A DNA stretch of 64,000 nucleotides from an uncultured Dehalococcoidia bacterium (GCA_951813255.1 OX638353.1:186001-250000), one strand, 5' to 3'; shown: positions 51,126 to 59,554, numbered from the stretch's first letter. Notes: a model not told the origin generated them from the letters alone. Numbers and translations: made by a program.

Positions 51126-51276
51126 AGGTCCTGCGATAATCGGGCTTTGCTTTTGCGGTCTGGGTACAATGTCTTTCGGTTCCGACTAGAATGGGCTTCT
51201 GAGAACAGACAACGGACCGCCGCCGGTTATCCTGTCTTGACCGAGTGACGAGTCTGCTAACAGAGGGAGGCGCACC

Positions 51277-52836
51277 ATGCCAGACGTCCTGATTCGTGGT
51301 GGGCGCATCGTTGATGGGACGGGGGAGACCTGGTACCGCGGCGATGTGGCGGTGGATGGGGATACTGTGAGCATTCACCGTGGGCAGCAGCCGGGGGTCG
51401 AGGCGGCTGAGGTGATTGACGCCACTGGCATGGTGGTGTGCCCCGGCTTCATTGACATGCACTCCCACTCGGAGATGGCGCTGCTCTCCGACCCGGACCA
51501 TGAGGCCAAGCTCCGGCAGGGCGTTACCACTGAAATCATCGGCGTCGACGGGCTGTCCTATGCCCCCATCACGCCCACCAAGCTGGAACCGATCCTCACC
51601 TACCTGGCGGCGGTCAACGGCCGCCCCCCCGCTGGCGTGCAGTGGGGCAGCGTCGCCGACTTCCTGTCCCTGTTCGACAACCGCTCCTCGGCCAACGTCG
51701 TGTATTTCGTGCCCCACATGGCGGTGCGGGTGGACGTCATGGGCTGGGAGGCCCGGCTGCCCAACGAGGGCGAGATGCGCCAGATGCAGCGGCTGGTCCG
51801 TGAGGGTATGCGGGACGGGGCTTTTGGCTTCTCCACCGGCCTGACTTACACGCCGGGGGCCTACTCCGATACGGAGGAACTCGTTGACCTGACCATGCCC
51901 ATCAAGGAGTTCGGAGGCATTTACGTCACCCACGCCCGCTATACCCTCGGCGACCGCCTTCTGGACCCCTTCCGGGAGGCCCTGACCATCGGGCGCCGGG
52001 CTGGGGTGCCCGTGCAGATTTCCCACTATCACAGCCCGGTGAACGGCATGGGTGAGCAGATGGTGGCTCTCGTGGAAGAGGGCCGCAACAGCGATGTGGA
52101 CGTCACCTACGACCAGTACCCCTACCCTGCCTCCTCCACAGTGCTCCACTCCCTGCTTCCCTACTGGGTGCATGCTGGCGGGCCTGATGCCATGCTGCAG
52201 CGCATCGCCACCCAGGAGGTCCGGGAGCAGATTGCCGATTCCATTGACCCCATGTGGGGCGGCAGCATGGACAACTACATCTTCGCCCGCGTCGGCTCCG
52301 CCAAGAACCGGGAGTGGGAGGGGCGCTCCGCCACCGACATGGCCCGCTCCCAAGGCAAGAGCATGGTGGACACTGTCTGCGACCTGCTGATCGAGGAGCG
52401 TATGGAGGTGGCCTTCGTGGCCCGCACCGGCAACCCCGACAACATACGGACCATCCTCCAGCACCCAGCCCAGATGGTGGGGAGCGACGGCCTGCTCACC
52501 GGCGAACACCCCAACCCCCGCAGCTACGGCACCTATCCCTACGTCCTCGGCCAGATGGTGCGAGACGAGGGCATCCTCCGCTTGGAAGACGCAGTCCGCA
52601 AGATGACCGCCCTTCCGGCCCAGCGTCTCGGCCTGAAGGACCGTGGCATACTCCGCGACGGCATGAAGGCCGACCTCGTCGTGTTCAACCCCGACACCGT
52701 CCGCGCCACCGCCACCTTCGAAGACCCCAAGCAGTTCCCAGTGGGCATCGACCACGTCCTCGTAAACGGCCAGCCGGTGATCCGTGATGGCGCCCACACG
52801 GGGGCCCATCCGGGGAGGGCCCTGCGACGAGTTTAG
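51277..52836 (+). CDS. N-acyl-D-amino-acid deacylase (D-aminoacylase)
   Basis: This 519-aa amidohydrolase-superfamily enzyme is predicted to remove the acyl group from N-acyl-D-amino acids. It opens L-I-R-G-G-R-I-V-D-G-T-G and has the metal motif F-I-D-M-H-S-H-S-E near residue 60. R-Q-G-V-T-T-E-I-I-G-V-D-G follows near residue 82, then F-S-T-G-L-T-Y near 187 and Q-I-S-H-Y-H near 247, with the final H-T-G-A-H-P-G-R-A-L-R loop. The usual catalytic Asp segment reads M-V-G-S-D-G-L-L near 400. The start ATG 51277 follows GGGAGGCGCACC. It is paralogous to the gene at 54310. Element copy B starts 26 bp after the stop. Confidence 0.92.
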   Translation: MPDVLIRGGRIVDGTGETWYRGDVAVDGDTVSIHRGQQPGVEAAEVIDATGMVVCPGFIDMHSHSEMALLSDPDHEAKLRQGVTTEIIGVDGLSYAPITPTKLEPILTYLAAVNGRPPAGVQWGSVADFLSLFDNRSSANVVYFVPHMAVRVDVMGWEARLPNEGEMRQMQRLVREGMRDGAFGFSTGLTYTPGAYSDTEELVDLTMPIKEFGGIYVTHARYTLGDRLLDPFREALTIGRRAGVPVQISHYHSPVNGMGEQMVALVEEGRNSDVDVTYDQYPYPASSTVLHSLLPYWVHAGGPDAMLQRIATQEVREQIADSIDPMWGGSMDNYIFARVGSAKNREWEGRSATDMARSQGKSMVDTVCDLLIEERMEVAFVARTGNPDNIRTILQHPAQMVGSDGLLTGEHPNPRSYGTYPYVLGQMVRDEGILRLEDAVRKMTALPAQRLGLKDRGILRDGMKADLVVFNPDTVRATATFEDPKQFPVGIDHVLVNGQPVIRDGAHTGAHPGRALRRV

Positions 52837-53278
52837 GTGGCCGCACCGGCTGCGGAAGGGCACTGCAAGTGGTGGATGTTTTTGTATCTGTACTTGCAGA
52901 CTGTTCATAGCTGCGGCGAATAAATTTGTAGCTAATTTCACTGCGAATACTGCAACAGCCGTAGCTGATTTGTAGCTGGAAAGAGACTGCAAGTGCCTTG
53001 TGCCGGCCCTGTTCTCGTGCCGGGCTTGGGCGGCAGGTCTTGGCCGGGATTTGGGGCGCAGCATCCCTAACGGTTTTCTGAGAGCGGCCGATTGCGTGTG
53101 GATGTTCATGTGTGCTTGCTAGCTAGAATATGCGTTCGTTTTGTCTGATCGTAGCACTGGGATGGGGAATGGGAAAGTGGAAAATGTCATGGGGGGCGCC
53201 TTGCCTCGAGACTCACGCCTGGGGGAGACTGGTGGTCCAATCTCCCCTTATTTATATGATGAAAGGTGTCTATAGGTA
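52837..53278. other. 442-bp intergenic region: element copy B and an attenuator-like hairpin
   Basis: It holds the repeated element at 52862-52992 and, just before the next gene, the hairpin GGGGAGA (53222-53228), 12 bases, TCTCCCC (53241-53247) followed by TTATTTATAT. The hairpin may be a terminator for upstream transcription or an attenuator for the gene at 53279. From about 53.1 kb the sequence becomes visibly AT-richer. There is no protein gene. Confidence 0.6.
52862..52992. repeat. Intergenic element, copy B
   Basis: It is homologous to 9626-9768. CTGCAAGT (52863-52870) pairs perfectly with ACTTGCAG (52892-52899). It then has CATAGCTGCGG (52906), TGTAGCTAATT (52927), CGTAGCTGAT (52960), TGTAGCTGGAAAGA (52971) and CTGCAA (52987). 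Distances match copy A within one base. The 5' stem is kept although its bases differ from copy A, which points to conserved RNA or DNA structure. The middle TTGCAG could pair with either the 5' or the 3' CTGCAA. Confidence 0.7.
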
Positions 53279-53692
53279 ATGGTCGATATACTCAAGCAGT
53301 ACAGTCTGGGATCGCAGGAACGGGAGACGATCCATTTCCATCCATTCGTCAGGTTGGACGAATGTACCGACGCCCTCCAGTATGCCGCTACCACGTGTAC
53401 GGATGATGAGCAAAGCGTGACCTGCTTCAGATGCAATAGCGTTCTGGTGGACGGTGACTGGAGGATGCTGGCATCGGTACAGCCAGGCAGCACATATACG
53501 TTGGCGTTCACCGGATATGAAGTGATTCGTAGCAAACGGGAGGTCTATTTGCAGCTCTATGATGGGGAGAGGGCAGACCTATGGAGGATGGACATAAAGA
53601 AGCTGTCCTTTATACGTGACCGTATCAAACGGACTCTGGCCGAGTGGGAACCGACGGAATCTGAGAAGGAGATATTCTTAATCGATGGTTGA
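53279..53692 (+). CDS. Unrecognised Cys-containing small protein, first of a tandem pair
   Basis: I do not recognise this family. The 137-aa protein starts M-V-D-I-L-K, has T-I-H-F-H-P-F-V-R near residue 20, four cysteines shared with its neighbour (near 29, 40, 49 and 52; the last two as C-F-R-C-N-S), then T-G-Y-E-V-I-R-S near 80 and R-A-D-L-W-R near 101. It ends in a charged helix. The Cys pattern could bind one zinc ion. There is no signal peptide or membrane span. The start ATG 53279 has a weak AAAGG/AGG site. The base composition is AT-richer than the flanks, suggesting transfer. Its stop overlaps the next gene by eight bases. Confidence 0.72.
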   Translation: MVDILKQYSLGSQERETIHFHPFVRLDECTDALQYAATTCTDDEQSVTCFRCNSVLVDGDWRMLASVQPGSTYTLAFTGYEVIRSKREVYLQLYDGERADLWRMDIKKLSFIRDRIKRTLAEWEPTESEKEIFLIDG

Positions 53693-54074
53693 TATACTCA
53701 AACACCATAGTTGGGGGTCTCAGGAGGATGGAACGGTCCATTTCCATCCCTTCGTCAGACGGGATGGGTGTAGGAATGCCATTCAATATTCTGGCACTTC
53801 GTGTACGGATGAAGAAGAAAGAGTGACCTGTGCCAGGTGTAATAGCATCCTGTCGGGTGAGACATGGATGAAAGCAGCATCTCAGCCAATTCAGACATAC
53901 AACCTGTCACACACCGGATACGAGGTGATCCGTAGCAGGCGTGAAGCCTATCTTCAGCTCTCCGATGGTAAAAGGGCTGACCTTTGGCGTGTGAATCAAA
54001 GGCAATTGTCCCTTATAATTAAACAGATAGACCGAATGCTGGCCGAGTGGGATACGACGCCGGAGCCGGAATAA
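53685..54074 (+). CDS. Unrecognised Cys-containing small protein, second of a tandem pair
   Basis: This 129-aa tandem paralogue of the product at 53279 shows roughly 60% of aligned residues identical by eye. Conserved blocks are M-V-D-I-L-K, H-F-H-P-F-V-R, C-T-D, V-T-C-x-R-C-N-S, T-G-Y-E-V-I-R-S, Y-L-Q-L-x-D-G and R-A-D-L-W-R. All four shared cysteines are kept, and the spacing between the blocks is nearly unchanged. The start ATG 53685 lies inside the end of the first gene, so translation is coupled. Retention of two diverged copies suggests a hetero-oligomer or two related specificities. Function is unknown. Confidence 0.72.
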   Translation: MVDILKHHSWGSQEDGTVHFHPFVRRDGCRNAIQYSGTSCTDEEERVTCARCNSILSGETWMKAASQPIQTYNLSHTGYEVIRSRREAYLQLSDGKRADLWRVNQRQLSLIIKQIDRMLAEWDTTPEPE

Positions 54075-54088
54075 GCAGACCTAGGGGC

Positions 54089-54181
54089 TCACCATCCCGT
54101 CAAGTCTCTTAGGACGGACAGCGCGGCACCGCCCAGGTAGGGCAGGATGGCTCCTATGTATCCTAGGATGAACGCTCCCAT
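54089..54181 (-). CDS. Possible 30-aa single-span membrane peptide
   Basis: The minus-strand frame from ATG 54179-54181 to TGA 54089-54091 encodes a hydrophobic peptide: M-G-A-F-I-L-G-Y-I-G-A-I-L-P-Y-L-G-G, then A-A-L-S-V-L-R-D-L-T-G-W. It reads as one membrane helix with a short polar end. Upstream GAGAGAGTGG could be a weak ribosome site. It is convergent with the gene pair at 53279-54074. It is too short for family recognition and could be chance. Confidence 0.3.
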   Translation of the reverse strand: MGAFILGYIGAILPYLGGAALSVLRDLTGW

Positions 54182-54309
54182 TCAATCCACTCTCTCAGTG
54201 TCATCCTCTTATACTACAAGAACCTGCAGGGCTGGCTTGATGGCCGCCGTCCGGTGCCATCCACCCAGCGTGCCCCAATTCCGTAGAGGTCCCAAAAGGA
54301 GGTCTGCCC

Positions 54310-55887
54310 ATGCTTGATCTGTTGATTCGTGGTGGAACGGTTATCGATGGCAGCGGCAACCCTGGGTTCTATGGGGCCGTGGGTGTGGAGGGCGAGACGG
54401 TCAGTGTGCACCGCGGTGACCTGTCGGGGATTGAGGCAGCCCGGGAGATCGATGCCACGGGCAGGGTGGTCTCGCCCGGGTTCATCGACATGCACGCCCA
54501 TTCCGGGCTGGTGATCCTTGCCGAGCCAATGCACGAGCCCAAGGTCCGGCAGGGCGTCACCACGGAGCTTATCGGCATCGACGGCAACTCCTACGCCCCC
54601 TTCCACTCCCACGAGGACTTTCTCAAGTTCGTGGAAATCAACTCCGGCTTGGACGGCAACCCGCCATTGCCGGGGCGCTGGTCGACGGTGGCCGAGTACC
54701 TCTCGATGTTCGACAACAAAGTAGCGGTGAACATTGCCTACATCATCGGCAACTCGCCCATCCGTATCTGCGCCATGGGCTGGGACGACCGCCCCTGCAC
54801 ACTCGCCGAACTGGAAAACCAGAAAGCCCTGCTGCGTGAGGGAATGGAGGAAGGGGCTTTCGGCATCTCCACTGGCCTCGACTACCCGCCGGGCAGCTAC
54901 GCCAACACCGACGAACTGGTAGCCCTAAGTGAAGAGGGTGCAAAGCTGGGAGGCATCTACCATACCCATGTCCGCAACAGCTTGGGTGACCGCTTCCTCG
55001 ACCCGCTGCGGGAGGCCATAGACATCGGCAGGCGCAGCGGCATCCCCTCCCACATTACCCACCTGTACCAGCGGGTGAGCGCACCACGTGGCGCCGACGA
55101 GATACTGGGGCTGGTGGAGGCTGGACGGGAAGAGGGCTTGGACGTCACCTTTGACAGCTATCCCTATACCTACAGTAGCACCCGAATCCTCATCATCTTC
55201 CCCCAGTGGGCCCACGACGGCGGACCGGACAAGCTGAAGGAGGTGTTGCGGTCGCCGGAAGGCCGGGAGCGGCTGCGAAAAGAGGTGGAGCCGAGGGGAC
55301 AGTCGTGGCGGGATCTCTGGGTGACCTACTTCAAGCGGCCCCACAACAAGAAGTACGAGGGCCTGCCTGTGGACATCGTGGCAGACATGATGAACAAGCA
55401 CCCGGTGGATGCCCTGTGCGACCTGCTGCTGGATGAGGACCTGCAGGTGTCGTACGTGATTCCGGGGCCGAACATGGCGTCGCTACCCAAGTTCATCGCA
55501 CACCCGGTGTCGATGGTGGGCAGCGACGCGCTGTTGCTGGGAGACTACCCCAGCCCGCGCTCCTACGGGTGCTTCCCGAATATTCTGGGAGCGTTCGTGC
55601 GGGAGGAGGGCTTCCTGTCCCTGCCTCAGGCGATACGCAAGATGACATCCTTCCCGGCACAGCGGCTGGGGATACCGGACCGGGGCCTGCTGAAGGACGG
55701 GATGAAAGCGGACATTGTGGTGTTCGATGCAAACACGGTGAAGTCGCCGGCGACGAGGGTGCAGCCGAAGCAGTTCCCCATTGGCATCGACTACGTGATA
55801 GTGAACGGCAAGATCGTGGTGGAAGGCGAGCAGCATACAGGTGTGCTGGCTGGCAGGGCAGTGCGCCGGGGACGGGCGTCGACGTAG
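54310..55887 (+). CDS. N-acyl-D-amino-acid deacylase (D-aminoacylase), paralogue
   Basis: This 525-aa amidohydrolase is paralogous to the product at 51277: L-I-R-G-G-T-V-I-D-G-S-G at the start, F-I-D-M-H-A-H-S-G near residue 60, R-Q-G-V-T-T-E-L-I-G-I-D-G near 81, I-S-T-G-L-D-Y-P-P-G near 187 and M-V-G-S-D-A-L-L near 405. The C terminus H-T-G-V-L-A-G-R-A-V-R matches. The start ATG 54310 follows AAAGGAGGTC. The two copies flank the low-GC gene pair, so that pair may have been inserted between them. A retropepsin-like gene follows after 21 bp. Confidence 0.92.
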   Translation: MLDLLIRGGTVIDGSGNPGFYGAVGVEGETVSVHRGDLSGIEAAREIDATGRVVSPGFIDMHAHSGLVILAEPMHEPKVRQGVTTELIGIDGNSYAPFHSHEDFLKFVEINSGLDGNPPLPGRWSTVAEYLSMFDNKVAVNIAYIIGNSPIRICAMGWDDRPCTLAELENQKALLREGMEEGAFGISTGLDYPPGSYANTDELVALSEEGAKLGGIYHTHVRNSLGDRFLDPLREAIDIGRRSGIPSHITHLYQRVSAPRGADEILGLVEAGREEGLDVTFDSYPYTYSSTRILIIFPQWAHDGGPDKLKEVLRSPEGRERLRKEVEPRGQSWRDLWVTYFKRPHNKKYEGLPVDIVADMMNKHPVDALCDLLLDEDLQVSYVIPGPNMASLPKFIAHPVSMVGSDALLLGDYPSPRSYGCFPNILGAFVREEGFLSLPQAIRKMTSFPAQRLGIPDRGLLKDGMKADIVVFDANTVKSPATRVQPKQFPIGIDYVIVNGKIVVEGEQHTGVLAGRAVRRGRAST

Positions 55888-55908
55888 GTTTCAAATAGGG
55901 AGTGTTGT

Positions 55909-56343
55909 TTGGGCATTTTGTATCACGAAATCGAGATCGGGAGCCCTGATGGGACCCGCTTCGAGACTCTAGAGGCCATGGTGGACACGGGGGCGAGCTA
56001 TACCGTCGTGCCTTCCGATGTTCTAAGGACTCTCGGAATTCGTGCCCACCGGCGGATGGGCTTCCGTCTAGCTGACGGGACCAGGATCGAGAAAGACGTT
56101 GGATCGGCGATCATTCGAGTGTTGGGGCAACAAGAGACCAGCATGGTAGTGTTCGGTGAGCCCGGCGGCCCTGTTCTCTTGGGAGCTGTGGCGTTAGAAA
56201 CCTTCGCCTTGGCGGTGGACCCACTGGGGCAACGCTTGATCTCGGTCGACGGGCTTCTACTCGACTCCAGCTTGTCATCCAAATCAAGAATACCCACAGA
56301 TCCAGAGCAACGTAGCGAGGAGGCAAACCGTGCCAGAGCTTGA
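55909..56343 (+). CDS. Retropepsin-like (clan AA) aspartic protease
   Basis: This 144-aa single-domain protein has the catalytic motif M-V-D-T-G-A-S-Y-T-V-V-P near residues 24-35 and the later hydrophobic-hydrophobic-Gly motif P-V-L-L-G-A-V-A-L near residue 88, as in bacterial retroviral-type proteases, which act as dimers. There is no signal peptide. The start is TTG 55909 with GGGAG upstream. It overlaps the RidA gene by 14 bp and follows a D-aminoacylase by 21 bp, so these three are one operon. The physiological role of such proteins is poorly known. Confidence 0.8.
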   Translation: MGILYHEIEIGSPDGTRFETLEAMVDTGASYTVVPSDVLRTLGIRAHRRMGFRLADGTRIEKDVGSAIIRVLGQQETSMVVFGEPGGPVLLGAVALETFALAVDPLGQRLISVDGLLLDSSLSSKSRIPTDPEQRSEEANRARA

Positions 56344-56710
56344 GCGACGCGACTATGACGGGCTGGCAGCGCCAGCGGGGGCGTTCCACCACTCAGTGCG
56401 GTGGGGGAACATGCTGTTCCTGTGCGGAAATACTGCGCGTGGGACGGCTGCCGAGAATGGGACGGCAGGAGAACAGACCGATGCCATCCTCGACAAGATG
56501 GATGTCATCCTCAAGGCCAACGGGGCGTCCTTGGCCAACGTCGTGAAGGTGACCAGCTTCGTCACTGACCTGCGGGAGGGTGGCGAGATCGGAGAGGTCC
56601 GGCGGCGCAGGTTCGCGGGCGGGTTCCCTGCCAGCACGCAGGTGCAGGTGGCAGCGCTTGGGACGCCGGACATCAAAATCGAGATCGAGGCGATCGCCGT
56701 TCTGGACTGA
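56330..56710 (+). CDS. RidA/YjgF-family protein
   Basis: This 126-aa YjgF-fold protein has M-L-F-L-C-G-N-T-A-R-G near residue 27, D-K-M-D-V-I-L-K-A-N-G-A-S-L-A-N-V-V-K-V-T-S-F near 54, and the C-terminal P-A-S-T-Q-V-Q-V-A-A-L with I-K-I-E-I-E-A-I-A-V. The Arg normally found before the P-A-x-T in imine deaminases is replaced (G-G-F-P-A-S-T). The start is GTG 56330 with GAGGAGG seven bases upstream. Pairing with D-aminoacylase genes suggests handling of imines from D-amino acid oxidation (inference). Confidence 0.87.
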   Translation: MPELERRDYDGLAAPAGAFHHSVRWGNMLFLCGNTARGTAAENGTAGEQTDAILDKMDVILKANGASLANVVKVTSFVTDLREGGEIGEVRRRRFAGGFPASTQVQVAALGTPDIKIEIEAIAVLD

Positions 56711-56784
56711 TCCTCTGCCGGACCGACTGACCTGGTAGCGCTCCTCGATTGGACATAGATACGGCTATTCCTGGGCCTAACTCA

Positions 56785-56815
56785 TTGACATGGCGGCGGC
56801 CTACGGTGGTAGACT
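56785..56815 (+). promoter_or_regulatory. Candidate promoter of the TreT-like gene
   Basis: A consensus TTGACA at 56785-56790 is followed after 19 bp by TAGACT (56810-56815). The spacing is longer than ideal. A further TGTAAT at 56900-56905 lies closer to the gene. Confidence 0.35.
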
Positions 56816-56927
56816 TTCCGCAGCCCAATAATGTGTCGTCAGTCGGGGCGGGTGGCCTGATGCTGTGGTTCTGGCTGCGTCTATTGCTCTTGGTGAGGTT
56901 GTAATCAGAATGCGTTTCGACGCCTAG

Positions 56928-58265
56928 ATGTTCAATAAAGTACAACTCCTTCAACGTCCCTTCGACGACTACCTCCCCCATTTGCCTCTTGGTCTCGCCG
57001 ACGAGTTGCAAGCCGTTGCCTCCAACCTCCATGACCTGCGTTTCGTCCATGTGAACAGCACCAGCCTTGGTGGCGGTGTGGCCGAGATTCTGCGTTCCAT
57101 GATACCCATGATGCGTGGGCTGGGCCTGAAGGCCGACTGGTATGTACTGCAGCCCCACGAGTCTTACTTCGGGGTGACCAAGCATATCCACAACCTGCTG
57201 CAAGGCCAGGATGGACGGCTGTCTAACGACGAGATGGACGTTTATCTAGGGCAGGCGGAAGCCGAGGCTCGTTACCTCGGCGGACATGAAGCCATGGGCG
57301 ACGTCTGGTTCATGCACGACCCCCAAGTGCTGCCCTTGTCGCAGCATGTGCAATGGTCAGAACATGAGCGACGGCTCTGGATATGCCACCTCGACCTTTC
57401 GGCTCCCAACCCCAGCACCCTGACGGACCTGCTGCCACTGACCCACTACCACGATGGGCTGGTGTTCTCCCTAGAATCTTACGTGCCTCCGGGGACGAAC
57501 GGCATGCCGGTCCACATCATCCCGCCAGCGATTGATCCCTTGTCCAGCAAGAACCAAGCCGCAGACCCTGCCAGCGCAAAACGCATCGTGTCAGCCTTGG
57601 GCGTGGATACGCAGCGTCCCATGGTAGCGCAAGTGTCCCGCTTTGACGTGTGGAAGGACCCTTGGGGAGTCATCGACGCCTACCGGATAGCTCGTGAGGC
57701 TGTTCCCGGTCTGCAATTGGTCTACCTAGGGGTGGTCCAAGCCAAGGACGACCCGGAAGCGGCCGAGATGATAAGCAACGTGCAGGAATACGCTGAGGGC
57801 GACCCCGATATCCATCTGGTACATGACGCCGACACGCTGCCCGCACCAGTCGATGAAGTGGTCAATGCGGTGCAGGTGGCGGCGCAAGTCGTCTTGCAGA
57901 AGTCGACGCGAGAGGGGTTCGGTCTATCCGCGACGGAGGCGATGTGGAAGGGAACTCCACTGATTGCCGGAAACGTGGGAGGCCTGAAATACCAGATCGT
58001 GCATGGTGAATCTGGCTACTTGGTGGATAGCTCTGAAGAGGCTGGACGGTACCTGGTGGAACTGCTCAAGGACCCCGAGTTGGCCTCACGTATGGGGGCC
58101 GCTGCCAAGGAGAGGGTGCGGCAGCATTTCCTGCTTCCCCGGTTATTGCTTGATTACCTGAAGGCGGCGCAAGCGTCGCTTGAGGCTGGGACTCCAGTGG
58201 TGAACTCACCTGTGCCTGCGATGCAGGATCTTGGGTTAAGCCTCGCGGCCGACGGCGGCTGCTAG
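56928..58265 (+). CDS. GT4 glycosyltransferase, TreT-like trehalose synthase
   Basis: This is a 445-aa GT-B glycosyltransferase. The N-terminal F-V-H-V-N-S-T-S-L-G-G-G-V-A-E-I-L (residues 38-54) and Y-V-L-Q-P near 80 match the trehalose glycosyltransferring synthase (TreT) group. The C-terminal donor-binding half has V-S-R-F-D-V-W-K-D-P near 236 and S-T-R-E-G-F-G-L-S-A-T-E-A near 325 (E-x7-E type). TreT joins NDP-glucose to glucose; a stress or osmolyte role is likely. ATG 56928 has no ribosome site, so the start may be leaderless. Its TAG overlaps the enolase TAG on the other strand. Confidence 0.82.
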   Translation: MFNKVQLLQRPFDDYLPHLPLGLADELQAVASNLHDLRFVHVNSTSLGGGVAEILRSMIPMMRGLGLKADWYVLQPHESYFGVTKHIHNLLQGQDGRLSNDEMDVYLGQAEAEARYLGGHEAMGDVWFMHDPQVLPLSQHVQWSEHERRLWICHLDLSAPNPSTLTDLLPLTHYHDGLVFSLESYVPPGTNGMPVHIIPPAIDPLSSKNQAADPASAKRIVSALGVDTQRPMVAQVSRFDVWKDPWGVIDAYRIAREAVPGLQLVYLGVVQAKDDPEAAEMISNVQEYAEGDPDIHLVHDADTLPAPVDEVVNAVQVAAQVVLQKSTREGFGLSATEAMWKGTPLIAGNVGGLKYQIVHGESGYLVDSSEEAGRYLVELLKDPELASRMGAAAKERVRQHFLLPRLLLDYLKAAQASLEAGTPVVNSPVPAMQDLGLSLAADGGC

Positions 58266-59554
58266 ACCGCAGACCGAAAACGGGCGTAGACGCTGGGTCC
58301 GGCGTAGGCGGCCCGTGGCCCCAACTCCTCTGCGATACGCAGTAGCCGGTTGTACTTCGCCACGCGCTCGGAGCGACAGGGGGCACCTGCCTTGATCTGG
58401 CCCGTGGTCCACGCTACTGACAGGTCTGCTACCGTGGTGTCCTCGGTTTCCCCTGACCTGTGGCTCATGACAGTACCCCAGCCTGCCGCCTTGACGGTGT
58501 TCACCGCTTGAAGGGTCTCGGTGAGGCTGCCGACTTGGTTGGGCTTCACCAGCAGGGCGTTGGCTGAGCCAGACTGTATGGCCCGCTGGATGCGTTCTAC
58601 ATTCGTCACCAGCAGGTCGTCGCCCACCAGTTGCACTCGTGCACCGAGTCGTGCAGTGAGAGCCTGCCAGCCAACCCAGTCCTCCTCGTCCAGCCCATCC
58701 TCTATGCTGACGATGGGGTATTGGGTGGCCCACTCATCGTAGAGGGCGATGAGGTCACTGGATGAAGCCCGCCTGCCCTCGCGGGCAAGGTCGTATTCGC
58801 CGTCGCTGATGAACTCGGAGGCTGCTACGTCCAAGGCGAGGACGCAGTCTTCGCCCGGGCGGTAGCCCGCATCGGAGATGGCTTGCACCACCACGTCGAG
58901 GGCCTCTTTGTTGGAGGCTAACGAGGGTGCGAATCCGCCTTCGTCACCTACAGTGGTGGTCTGGTCGAGGCGGATGAGGAGACGGCCTAAGGCATGGTAT
59001 ATCTCTGCCCCGGCGCGCAACGCCTCGGCAAAGGAGTCCACGCCTGCCGGGGCCACCATGAACTCCTGGATGTCGGTAGAGTTGCGGGCGTGGCGACCGC
59101 CGTTGAGGATGTTGAACATGGGCACCGGAAGGGTTGGCGGGTCGCCTTGGGCTAGGTACTGATAGAGCGGAATTTTTTGGGAGGCGCTGGCCGCCTTGGC
59201 AACGGCCATGGACACGGCAAGGATGGCATTGGCGCCCAAGCGCGACTTGTTGGGGGTGCCGTCCAAGGCGACCATCGTCTCATCTATGGCCGCTTGGTCG
59301 AAGGGCGATTTGCCTGTTAGAGCTGGGGCCAGCTCGTCCTGCACTGCTGCCACGGCGTTCAGGACGCCGCGTCCGTTGAAGCGGGCTTGGTCGGCGTCGC
59401 GGCGCTCCACAGCCTCGTAGGTGCCGGTACTTGCGCCGGAGGGGACCATGGCGTGGCCGGTGGCGCCGTCGGAGAGGCGTACCTCTGCTTCGACGGTGGG
59501 GTGCCCACGGGAGTCGAGGACTTCGCGGGCGTGGATGGCGGAGATGGTGGTCAT
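58262..59554 (-). CDS. eno: Enolase
   Basis: This 430-aa glycolytic enzyme converts 2-phosphoglycerate to phosphoenolpyruvate. Marks are I-H-A-R-E-V-L-D-S-R-G-H-P-T-V-E near the N terminus, S-G-A-S-T-G near 38, the metal and base ligands in S-I-E-D-G-L near 285 and G-D-D-L near 312, catalytic Lys in L-V-K-P-N-Q-V-G near 338, and S-H-R-S-G-E-T-E-D near 368. The K-P-N is an uncommon variant of K-L/V-N. The start ATG 59552-59554 overlaps the stop of the LOG-like gene. Confidence 0.96.
   Translation of the reverse strand: MTTISAIHAREVLDSRGHPTVEAEVRLSDGATGHAMVPSGASTGTYEAVERRDADQARFNGRGVLNAVAAVQDELAPALTGKSPFDQAAIDETMVALDGTPNKSRLGANAILAVSMAVAKAASASQKIPLYQYLAQGDPPTLPVPMFNILNGGRHARNSTDIQEFMVAPAGVDSFAEALRAGAEIYHALGRLLIRLDQTTTVGDEGGFAPSLASNKEALDVVVQAISDAGYRPGEDCVLALDVAASEFISDGEYDLAREGRRASSSDLIALYDEWATQYPIVSIEDGLDEEDWVGWQALTARLGARVQLVGDDLLVTNVERIQRAIQSGSANALLVKPNQVGSLTETLQAVNTVKAAGWGTVMSHRSGETEDTTVADLSVAWTTGQIKAGAPCRSERVAKYNRLLRIAEELGPRAAYAGPSVYARFRSAV

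Noticed and set aside
48550..53109. A 1519-aa open frame on the minus strand
   Set aside because: It runs antisense to the Clp ATPase and a D-aminoacylase, both with clear family motifs. High GC and codon bias keep the opposite strand open; its sequence has no recognisable domain.
53279..54074. Tandem pair as a classical toxin-antitoxin module
   Set aside because: The two proteins are paralogues of each other, with neither a toxin fold nor a DNA-binding antitoxin recognisable.
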